DNA from: Sorex araneus
Taxonomy: Eukaryota; Chordata; Mammalia; Eulipotyphla; Soricidae
Reading direction: 5' to 3'
Assembly (NCBI RefSeq): GCF_027595985.1
Contig: NC_073304.1
Span: forward strand, 46,789,137 to 46,853,136
Length of the DNA stretch: 64,000 nucleotides
Part shown: positions 56,051-64,000 of the stretch, piece by piece
How the letters are laid out: each line of letters begins with the position of its first letter
Position numbering within the stretch: position 1 is the stretch's first letter
Notes under the pieces: model-generated
What the model saw: the letters and a program-made list of their open reading frames with translations, nothing else
The model's database searches: none
What the model was told of the DNA's origin: nothing
Made by a program: the position numbers and the translations under genes

Positions 56051-56859
56051 AGACCCTTACAAAGAAATTTGATACTTAAGGTTACTAAGCAATGATCCTT
56101 AATTAAAAGATTTTAAAGTTCCCATTTAAATCTAGTATAAACGATATTTGTCATTCTGTAAAAATCTTTTAAAACAGTCTGTGGCATGAAGAATCCTTTA
56201 AAGGCTTTAAAGTGTTATATTCTGATTATCATTGAAACTTCTTGCTCCCGTGATTTAGTCAAAGCTGATACTAGGCAGATAGTCTCAGCATTTTTTCTTT
56301 CAGTGTTTGTACTAAATTCTGCAAATAAAAATGTTCTTACTTTCTTTAATCTCTAAAGCCTGGATCTAGAGTGTTAAATGTATTTAACATTGAGAATTTA
56401 TTGTACTTTTGTAATCTAGTGTGGTATCTTTTTTTTGGTTCTAGAGAAGAGTTTAAACATCAGTAGAATTATAAAATAAGACACACATTTAAAAACTTTT
56501 TTTAAAATTAACAAAATTGGGAATTCCAATTTTGTAGAATTCCCTAATACTCTTGTGGAGATGATCAGGAAGTATTAAAACTTTCACTGAGAACTATTCA
56601 GAGGTAAGGTAACTTTGTGGATATAGAATACCAAAGAGATGTTTTATTTTACTGTTTTGCTACTGTGTTATAAAAAAAATCTCAAAAAATTTTCTGTGTG
56701 CAATTGGAAGTTTTTTTATATTGTTTGGAAAATAAGAGAAAAAATATGCACATTGGGAGACTCAGGAATAACTAAAGACAAAATATGTAGAGTTGACTTT
56801 TAAAAATGAATCGAGCACTTTCAGTGTTTACTTAAAATATGTTGTGATTAAGAACATGA
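56051..56859. other. AT-rich intron sequence, no feature
   Basis: A small inverted repeat, acaaaattgg / ccaattttgt (near 56512-56536), is present. Nothing else assignable. Confidence 0.4.
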
Positions 56860-57232
56860 GAACTGGTAGGAAGTAGGAAACATACTACCTGAGGGAATTG
56901 GGAGATCTGTCAGGAGGGATCAAGGACTGTGGTGGGGAAGGATCAAACTGGAGGAGGAGGAGGTGGTGCTGAAAGGTGGTAAAGTATTAGTATGAACCCT
57001 ATTTGCAACAGTGCTATAAGCTACAATGCGAAAACTTACATGTTTTTAATTAAAACGTCTGCATTGAAGAGGCAGATTGGTAGGTGGGAGGCAAAGGGGG
57101 CAAAGGCGAAGGGTGTTGGGAATTGATGGAGGGGAAGTGGACCCCAGTGAAGGGATTGGTGTTGAAACAATGTATGCTTGAAACACAACCATGAATAACT
57201 GTAATTTCAGTTGACTAAAAAAAAAATGGCAA
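56860..57232 (+). mobile_element. Old LINE-1 3' end
   Basis: gaagggattggtgttgaaac, aacaatgtatgcttgaaaca, and caaccatgaataactgtaat then an A run correspond to the shrew-type L1 3' terminus (compare 32750-32842). The upstream part is G-rich 3' UTR. Confidence 0.6.
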
Positions 57233-57346
57233 TTAGGCAACATGATTTGGATATGAACCAAAAAAATAAATGTTAGAAATTTTTTTAAAAGTGTATTGTG
57301 ATCTTGCCATTATAATGAAAGAGTACATTTATTGGTATTAGGTGGT

Positions 57347-57521
57347 TTGTTTTATTTTTGGTTTTGGAGCCATACCAGGTGGTGCTCAGGGTTTACTCCT
57401 GGCAAATAAAAAAAATGATTTATTTGCATTGCTCAGGGGATATATGGAGTGCCAGGAATCCAAACTGGGTTGGCCACATACAAGGCGAGTGCCTTAGCTT
57501 CTGTACTATCTCTCTGGACCA
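57347..57521 (-). mobile_element. SINE-A with replaced middle
   Basis: Reverse text ggagccataccaggtggtgc, cagggtttactcctggcaaa, tggccacatacaaggcgagt, and tgtactatctctctggacc. A 25-nt AT-rich insert (57403-57428) interrupts the middle. Confidence 0.75.
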
Positions 57522-57988
57522 CATTTATTTTTATTAGAATTGCATAGTAGAATTAAACTAGTTTGTGAAATAACATGACAAAAAAGGAAATAAAATTGTA
57601 TATTTTACTTTAGTTGCATTCTACAGATGTGCAAAGTACCTGGTTTCTCCTTTTGAAGTTCCCAAAATGCCTTTAGTTGAGAAACAGATAAAGCTCTCTT
57701 ACATTTGGTACTTTGTTATACAGAACTGCCTTAAATACTGGGATCAAAGCTTGGCAAGATGTAGGCATTGAGAGAGGCCTGTGTAACTGGAGTGCTGCCT
57801 TCTTAGTCCTGTAGGTCTCCAAGGGGGGCATGATTATTTAGTGGAATAGTGTCTATACTGTTGGAGCCTGAATTGGAAAGTTTAGGGTTGAATTCTTGGA
57901 AATAAAATGTCTACATGATGTGGCCTTACTTCATTCATAGTAAAATATGTTGGTTAGAAGAAACTTAAAACAATCTTTTGGAATGGGA

Positions 57989-58099
57989 GGAAGAGAAATA
58001 GATCAGAGGACTGCTTGAAATGCTGTTTTTCGTGCAAGAAACCAGGGTTTGAGTCTTGGTACTGTATGATATCCTGAGCACTGGGGGACATGCCCCAAA
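57989..58099 (+). mobile_element. Short SINE-A with target-site duplication
   Basis: aagagaaatagatcagagga, aaccagggtttgagtcttgg, and ggacatgccccaaa. Flanked by atcttttggaatggga (57973-57988) and atctttggaatggga (58100-58114). The 3' half is largely missing. Confidence 0.7.
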
Positions 58100-58351
58100 A
58101 TCTTTGGAATGGGATAGAATAAACAGTGGTGAAAAAATGAATTGAATGTTAAATACATATTGTCTGATAACAGGTGTGTTTTGTATTTAGAAAACTCTGA
58201 TCTCTGGGAACTGGATGTTGAATTTTGTCTGTTCCATTGCAAATTTTAAGCCAAGAAAAGTAAAAAGGACATTATATAAATTCTACTAAAAATGTCATAG
58301 TGTTTTGTAAAGTATGTGTTACCCCTAAGGTATATTTTTAGATGTATTCCT

Positions 58352-58523
58352 TTATTTTGTTTCTTTGGTCCACACCTGGCAGTGCTCAGGGCTTGCCCCT
58401 GGCTCCACTTTCAGGGATTACTCCTGGCAGGGCTGTGATGGTGGATAGTTGGAACCGAGATTGGCCCAAATTAGCCCACATGCAAAGCAAGCACCCTGAC
58501 TGCGTAAAACTATCTCTCTAGGC
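58352..58523 (-). mobile_element. SINE-A
   Basis: Reverse text ggtccacacctggcagtgct, cagggcttgcccctggctcc, and aactatctctctaggcc. A tandem duplication of the ttggccca/ttagccca segment is present. Confidence 0.75.
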
Positions 58524-58639
58524 CAAGATGTATTATATTTTGTATGTTGCCTTGGTTTCGTACTGGTTTTTTTGTTTTGTTTTGTTTTTAATCAGCAAAT
58601 ACTATTTGATTCAAACCAGAGTTAATTTGTTTGCATCTT

Positions 58640-58732
58640 GTTTTTTGGGCCATTCTTTTTGTGGGGCTTGGAACCATATGTTGTGCAGATGCAAGGCAAG
58701 CACCCTACACACTGTACCATCTTTCTGGCCCC
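58640..58732 (-). mobile_element. SINE-A fragment with internal deletion
   Basis: Reverse text ttgttttttgggccattctt, cagatgcaaggcaagcaccc, and tgtaccatctttctggcccc. Confidence 0.65.
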
Positions 58733-58796
58733 TATCTTGTTGGAAATGTTTGGAAATTTTCAGGTATTGAATAAAATTTTAAGGATGTTATTTTCC

Positions 58797-59468
58797 TTTT
58801 TTAAAAAAAATTTATTGATTCACCGTGAGATATAGTTACAAGCTTTTATGTCTGGATTACAATCACACAATGATCAAACACCCATCCCTCCACCAGTGCA
58901 CATTCCCCACTACCAATATCCCGAGTATACCCCACCTCTCCCTCCCTCCCACTGCCTCCATGGCAGACAGTATTCCCCATACTCTTTCTATTTTGGGGCA
59001 TTATGGTTTGCAATGCAGATACCGAGAGGTTATCATGTTTGGTCATTTATCTACTTTGGGCACACATCTCCCATCTTGACCAAGTCCTCCAATCATCATT
59101 TTCTTAATGATCCCTTCTATATTCCACTGTCCTCTCCCCGCCCGCTCATGAGGCAGGTTTCCAACTATGGAGCAGTCTTCCTGATCCTTCTATCTACTGT
59201 CCTTGGGTGTCGGTCTCGTGTTATGTTATTTTATACTCCACAAATGAGTGCAGTCCTTCTATATCTGTCCCTCTCTTTCTGACTCATTTTACAATAGCAT
59301 GATACTCTCCACGTCTATCCACTTATAAGCAAATTTCATGACTTCATCTCTCTTAACAGCTGCATAGTATTCCATTGTGTAGATGTACCAAAGTTTCTTT
59401 AACCAGTCATCTGTTCTTGGGCACTTGGGTTGTTTCCAGATTTTGATTACTGTGAACAGTGCTGCATA
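58797..59468 (-). mobile_element. LINE-1 3' end, minus strand
   Basis: From ttattgattcaccgtgagat (58810) through the 3' UTR and the ORF2 C-terminal patch (gcatagtattccattgtgta, aaccagtcatctgttcttgg) to actgtgaacagtgctgcata. It is colinear with the young L1 at 15400-16625 but more diverged, and inserted in an ancient L1. Confidence 0.85.
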
Positions 59469-59990
59469 TTTTACTTTTTAATCTTTAATTCTTTATCTTT
59501 TGAAATTTTAAACTCTAAACTCAATAATTCAAGTGAACCCTATATAATCTTTACCTAGATAAACAGTTAGCATTTTCCCATTTCTCACATCATTTTTAAC
59601 CATTTGAGCAAGTCACAGGCATCATACCCTTCTATTTCGATACACCTAAAATATGTATCACTTAAGAGTAAGGGCTTTAACATACTGTTTTACAGTGATC
59701 AAATTAATGAAATTTAACATTGGTACAATATTGTTGTCTAATAATTATTTGTATTCAAATTTACCAGTTGGTCTGAAGTAATGGTCTTTGTTTTGTTCCA
59801 TCTATAGTTGGTCCATATTTAGTTACCACTAAATTTGGTTAATTTCTTAGCCTAGAATATACAGAATGGCTGCCTAGCCAGGACCCACGGGATATTATGG
59901 TTTGTTAATATTATGTTAATGTATATGTAAAATTATAATGCCTGTTTCCAGATTACATACTACCCTATAGAACAATTCCTTAGTCTTTGT
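59469..59990 (-). mobile_element. Ancient LINE-1 3' UTR
   Basis: aaatttaacattggtacaat, attcaaatttaccagttggt, and gatacacctaaaatatgtat match the 3' UTR of old mammalian L1s in reverse orientation. Confidence 0.6.
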
Positions 59991-60011
59991 TTTTCAAGAT
60001 TTTTTTTTTTA

Positions 60012-60160
60012 TCTTGTTTTATTTTTTTGGTCCAACCTGACAGTTCTCAGGGCTTATTCCCAGTGGTGCTCAGGGAACTCTAGGGAGTGCTGGGATCTAA
60101 TCATGGTAGGCTGCATTCAAGGCATGTGCCCTACCCTACTATATTCTCTCTGTGCCCTGT
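60012..60160 (-). mobile_element. SINE-A, diverged
   Basis: Reverse text ttggtccaacctgacagttc, gtggtgctcagggaactcta, and atattctctctgtgccct. Confidence 0.65.
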
Positions 60161-60164
60161 TTTT

Positions 60165-60189
60165 TAATTAATTAATTAATTAATTAATT
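60165..60189. repeat. (TTAA)n microsatellite
   Basis: About six units at the 3' (poly(A)) end of the next minus-strand SINE-A; probably derived from its tail. Confidence 0.9.
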
Positions 60190-60356
60190 TTGTCTTCTTG
60201 GGTCACACCTGGTGATGCTCAGGGATTACTTACTCCTGTCTCTGCACTCAAGAAGAACTCCTGGCAGTACTCGGGGGACCATATAGGATCCAGGAGGATT
60301 AAACCTGGATAGATAACATGCAAGGCAAATGCCGCTATACTTACTGCTCCGGCCCC
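60190..60356 (-). mobile_element. SINE-A
   Basis: Reverse text ttcttgggtcacacctggtg, actcgggggaccatatagga, and tacttactgctccggcccc. Confidence 0.8.
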
Positions 60357-60950
60357 TCTTTTTTTTTTTTTTTTAATTTTATTTTATCACCATGTGGAAA
60401 GCTACAAAGTTCTCAGGTTTATGTCTCAGTTATACCATATTCAAACACCATCCCTTCACCAGTGCCCATATTCCACCACCAAAATCCCCGGTATACCCCC
60501 TGCCCCCCACCCCAACTGTATAACTGATGAATTTCACTTCATTTTCTCTTCACCTTGATTACGTTCCATATTTCAACACAAAACTCACTATTGTTGTGGG
60601 AATTATACCCCCAAACAAGATAACCCTATTAAGGAAGCATTTGATAATTAGTTTTCCATTAAAAGATTGTATGTTTTCAGGTTTTAGAAAAGGTTGCGTG
60701 TCCGTGTTAGCGGCCGCGCGGCTCGGATGTGTCCCAGTCCCGAATCCCGGAGGCGTGTTAGTTGCTGCTCAGTGTCGCTAGAGCTCCATCTGGAGAAGAT
60801 GTGCTGGCTGCACCTCCTCCTTCCAGCTCCCCGGTGTTGTTGGCCCCAATTCGGGTCCGGAGCATTTTCCAGGCCGCGTTGCTCACCAGAATGCCTGGCC
60901 GCTTCTCTGTTCAATGTGGCAAGATGGCCCCCTCCTTTTTTTTTTTTTTT
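60357..60950 (-). mobile_element. Composite retroposon with CpG-rich 5' part
   Basis: In minus orientation: a CpG-rich 5' segment (60690-60945, beginning ggccatcttgccacattg and including ggcatt ctggtgagcaacgc and cggccgc), then L1-like 3' UTR text (caccagtgcccatattccac on the + strand), and a poly(A) (T run 60358-60374). The word gtccggagcatt parallels gtccagagcatt in the element at 21096, implying a shared family. GC content is far above the surrounding intron. Confidence 0.5.
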
Positions 60951-61237
60951 AAATGATAGTGTTATCAATGAGAGATTTACTTCAGAATGTTTTTATAGGT
61001 TCCCCCCCCATACTTTTACTTAAAGTTTAGCTATTAGATAAGGTACTGATAACAGTTTGAGATATCTACATCGGGGTAGGATTCCCATGTTGACTCTCTT
61101 CAGAGTATAGTAGATGTTACAATAGATGGGCAGGGTAGTAAAAAAACAACTTTCTGGCCCTACACTTTATTGGTTTGTGTGATCATGAACGATTTGCCTT
61201 ACTTAGCAGGCTTTAACATTTCTAAAATGGAAATGAA
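60951..61237. other. No feature recognised
   Basis: AT-rich intron sequence. Confidence 0.4.
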
Positions 61238-61402
61238 AGATCTGGAGAGACAGTACGGCATGTAAATTATCTTGCCTGTGGCTGACCTGAGTTCAGTCCT
61301 TAACTCTGCTTATGGTCTCTGAGTACTACAAGGAGTGATTCCTGATGAAAGAGCCTGAAGTAAGTAAGTTCTGAGCACTGTGAAGTATGGCCCAAAAATG
61401 TG
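61238..61402 (+). mobile_element. SINE-A, diverged
   Basis: gaaagatctggagagacagt, ttgcctgtggctgacctgag, and actgtgaagtatggcccaaa. Confidence 0.65.
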
Positions 61403-61865
61403 TTTAAAAGAAAGAAAAAACTTTTTGATAGGTTTTGTTGAGATATAAAATAGTATGTAAACCACCTTATGCTATACGATGTTTATTTTCATCTTAGCAT
61501 TTAAAATGTTTCTGAATATATTTAACTAGGAAAAAACCAAGGATTTTGTTTTGACAACATGTAATCAAGTCACTTAACTTCATTAGGTTGCATTTTTGTA
61601 TCTTCAGTGGAGAAATTGTGCTCTCAGAAAGAGCCTAGTTTGAAACTGGTTTGTGTTATTACCCGCTAAAGGACAAGAAAAATAGCTGTCATTCCACCTT
61701 CCCTCACTTTCAGATACACACCTGCCTCTGTAATGTGCAAGGAGCTATTTAACTGTTGTTTCTGAGATTTCTAAAATGGAATGGACCAGTAAGTGGATGA
61801 TGGTATTCCAGAGATTTGAAAAATTTATAACCATGACAGCTTCAGTAGTAAATTAATTCTCTTTT
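61403..61865. other. No feature recognised
   Basis: About 61430-61500 (gttttgttgagatataaaat, agtatgtaaaccacctta) may be an old L1 3' UTR trace. Confidence 0.35.
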
Positions 61866-61869
61866 TCTT

Positions 61870-61891
61870 TTTTGCCTTATCTTTCTTTCCT

Positions 61892-61971
<80 letters not shown>

Positions 61972-61990
61972 TTCTCTCTCTCTCTTTCTC

Positions 61991-62081
<91 letters not shown>

Positions 62082-62247
62082 CCTTCTCTTTCTTTCTTCC
62101 TTCCTTCCTCTCTTCCTTCCTTCCTCTCTTCCTTCCTCCCTTCCTTCCTTCCTCCCTTCCTTCCTTCCTTCCTTCCTTCCTTCCTTCCTTCCTTCCTTCC
62201 TTCCTTCCTTCCTTCCTTCCTTCCTTCCTTCCTTCCTTCCTTCCTTT
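61870..62247. repeat. (CTTT)n / (CTTC)n pyrimidine microsatellite
   Basis: About 380 nt of homopyrimidine sequence, first ctttcttt, then a ctctcttt interruption near 61972-61990, then cttccttcc units. The 126-codon FLSFFLSF ORF is an artefact. Confidence 0.95.
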
Positions 62248-62310
62248 CTTAAATTTTATTGAATCACCGTGAGATAGTTACAAGCTTTCATGTTTGGGTT
62301 ACAATTCTTA
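62248..62310 (-). mobile_element. LINE-1 3' terminal stub
   Basis: aaattttattgaatcaccgt, gagatagttacaagctttca, and tgtttgggttacaattc match the extreme 3' end of the L1 at 58810-58865. The adjoining pyrimidine microsatellite occupies the place of its poly(A) tail. Confidence 0.75.
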
Positions 62311-62448
62311 ATATATTTCATAAGAGCAATATTTTTATTCAATTATAATAAAGGAATGATACAACTGTATTCCTAGGCATATGAAAACATTGATCCAATA
62401 GAAACTAATAAAAGTGATTTCAGAAAAGCTACTGTGAACAATATTTTA

Positions 62449-62622
62449 TTATTTTTTTTCTTTTTGGGTCACACCCGGTGATGCACAGGGGTTACTCCTG
62501 GCTCTGCACTCAGGAATTACTCCTGGTGGTGCTCAGGGGACCATATGGGATGCTGGGATTCGAACCCGGGTTGGCCTCGTGCAAGACAAACGCCCTACCT
62601 GCTGTACTATCAGTCCAGCCCC
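62449..62622 (-). mobile_element. SINE-A, young
   Basis: Near-consensus minus-strand copy (cacccggtgatgcacagggg, gattcgaacccgggttggcc, actatcagtccagcccc) with a T-rich (poly(A)) end. Confidence 0.88.
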
Positions 62623-62788
62623 CTAATTGCTTTTTAACACAGATATACAGTCACAAAAAATTACCACAAGTAAAAATATTGAACTTTTCTAATACTTCAA
62701 AAAGTTTACTTGTTTTTCTTTTTAATCACCCCATGCCATAGCCACAACTTGTGAAAGTCATTGAAGCCTTTGGTTTTTGCTTTTTAAT

Positions 62789-62960
62789 TTTCGTTACTTT
62801 TTGGGCCACACCCAGTGATGTTAAGGCGTTAGTCCTGGCTCTGCACTCTGGAATTATTCCTAGTGATGCTCGGGGGACCATATGAGATGTCAGGGATTGA
62901 ACTCAGGTCTGCAGTTTGCAAGGCAAGTGCCCTTACCCACTATACTATCACTCCAGCCCC
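62789..62960 (-). mobile_element. SINE-A
   Basis: Reverse text ttgggccacacccagtgatg, gctcgggggaccatatgaga, and actatcactccagcccc. Confidence 0.85.
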
Positions 62961-63720
62961 AGAGCTGCCTTTTTCATTAGTGGAACTATACTTACATGGT
63001 TTAAAGTCTTGTTTCTTTGATTTAGCATAATATATTTTATTTAAAATAATTGTTTTAGCATAATTTTTAAATCCATATGTGTTTGTGTATTGGTGGTTTT
63101 TATTGCTGAGTCTGTTATATAGAATGTGTGCCAGAATTAATGTCTGTTGAGGGCATTTGTGTTTCCAGGTTGGGGAGATTATGAATAGGTCTTCTCTAAA
63201 CATTCTTGTGAATATGTATTTTCTTTTCTCGTTGATGACTACCTATGAGTAAGATTGCTGGGTGGTAGTATTCTAAGTATATGCTTAAATTTTTAGAAGC
63301 TGCCAAACATTTCCAAACTTCGGTATCATTTTGCATTCGCACACTATGAGAACTAAAACCAAAAAAAGCTGTGTGAGAGTTTCAGTTGTCTTGAGCCCTG
63401 CCCCAGCCACTGGTTTTGTCAGGCTTTTTCTTTAAATTGCTTCTCTGATAATTAGCATGCAGTGATAGCTTATGATTTTAATTCACACTTCCCTAATGAA
63501 GTTGAAATTTTCTAAAATTTTTATTTATTTATTTTTGGTTCTTGGTTTTTTGGGTTTGACTTGGGGGTCACGCCTGACTCTGCTTAGGGATTACTCCTGA
63601 TGGGCTGGGGATCAAATTTGAGTGTAAGGGCCAAGGCCACTGTACTGTCTCCATCCTCCGATGTCAGGAAGTATTTGCATGTGCTTATTATGCCATTGGG
63701 GTATTTTTTGTTTTGCAGTC
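62961..63720 (-). mobile_element. Ancient LINE-1 remnant
   Basis: Minus-strand old L1 ORF2 end: ttgatttagcataatatatt, gagtaagattgctgggtggt, gctgccaaacatttccaaac, and catgtgcttattatgccatt are colinear with known L1 text. Interrupted by SINE-A at 63540-63655. Confidence 0.65.
63540..63655 (-). mobile_element. SINE-A, diverged
   Basis: Reverse text gggggtcacgcctgactctg, agggattactcctgatgggc, and cactgtactgtctccatcc. Confidence 0.7.
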
Positions 63721-64000
63721 TCCCATCCCTCCCCTTTGTTGATGACAATGTGATGACCAGGACCTGTGCAGTGTGCCTGACAGTGGTGTTTGCAGTTTTT
63801 CAGCTGTTGATGCTTACCCCAGGGTTGCCCCTTGGGCTATGGTGCTTGTGAGATTTGTCTCCTCTTACATGACTTGAACGTTTAATTAAAGCACTCAAGT
63901 TGAGGTTGTGGTAGAACTCAGACTTCTTGGCCAGTGTGCTCACACTAAGCGTTAGTTGTGCGTGCTGGGGGGTTGTACTCCTTTTTTGTATTGCTTACAC
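63721..64000. other. Intron sequence, no feature recognised
   Basis: Moderate G+C; the 83-codon + strand ORF (63600-63851) overlaps the SINE and has no recognisable exon features. Confidence 0.4.

Larger units (their letters stand above)
53321..64000 (+). other. FERMT2: FERMT2 intron 2 (continues past the window)
   Basis: No further FERMT2 exon was recognised up to 64000. The known protein continues after the F0 start with a segment not encoded anywhere downstream here. The first 2.5 kb is SINE-free; after 55879 the intron fills with SINE-A, L1 and composite elements. No SINE-B or C element was seen in the intron. Confidence 0.85.

Noticed and set aside
56512..56536. Small palindrome acaaaattgg...ccaattttgt
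   Set aside because: Only 10-bp AT-rich arms; expected by chance in AT-rich intron sequence.
61872..62252. 126-codon FLSFFLSF ORF
   Set aside because: Translation of a (CTTT)n/(CTTC)n microsatellite.

Overview
The window looks like a mammalian genome, almost certainly a shrew (Soricidae, probably Sorex). The tRNA-derived SINEs that saturate it have the head seen in shrews (ctggagcgatagcacagc, then a ggttcgatcc B box). This assignment rests on recognising the SINE, not on a search. The only protein-coding host gene found is the 5' end of FERMT2 (kindlin-2), on the + strand. It comprises a CpG island (about 51640-53330), a probable non-coding exon 1 ending at 52809, a short intron, and exon 2 (53155-53320) with the start codon at 53164. 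Intron 2 then runs from 53321 to the end of the window.

Positions 1 to about 51600 are intergenic DNA upstream of FERMT2. No host exon is supported there. The region consists of nested retroelements and decayed ancient repeats. I use these labels. SINE-A: tRNA-like head, middle with ccatatggtcccc and aggagtaattcctgag, ending gtgtgacccaaaaa plus poly(A); about 55 copies or fragments. SINE-B: the same tRNA head joined to a different 3' half ending in a gacagt-type tail; 9 copies. C element: up to 556 bp, no tRNA head, the same 3' end as SINE-B plus extra internal sequence; 3 copies. There are also one 5'-truncated RTE-clade LINE (23069-25179), one young 5'-truncated LINE-1 with an open ORF2 (15361-19542), older LINE-1 3' ends, many ancient L1/L2 remnants, a probable LTR, and long microsatellites.

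The most interesting signal is a LINE/SINE partnership readable inside the window. The last roughly 20 codons of the RTE reverse-transcriptase ORF, its stop codon and its tail are nearly the same sequence as the 3' end of SINE-B and the C elements. The RTE has essentially no 3' UTR, so the SINE tail corresponds to coding sequence of its probable partner. SINE-A has the same tRNA head but a poly(A) tail, as expected for L1 mobilisation. One tRNA promoter module therefore appears to have been coupled to two different LINE machineries. The RTE reading frame also resembles, from memory, RTE elements of nematodes more than mammalian BovB, so horizontal transfer is worth testing.

Other points: a duplicated L1 3' end inside one target-site duplication; GC-rich composite retroposons (21096-21838, 60357-60950, possibly 38050-38740); an 18-bp perfect hairpin at 22463-22504; a consensus CArG box and a 49-nt alternating purine-pyrimidine tract upstream of FERMT2; and a 695-nt homopurine tract. 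Repeat coordinates without target-site duplications are approximate (about 10-20 bp).
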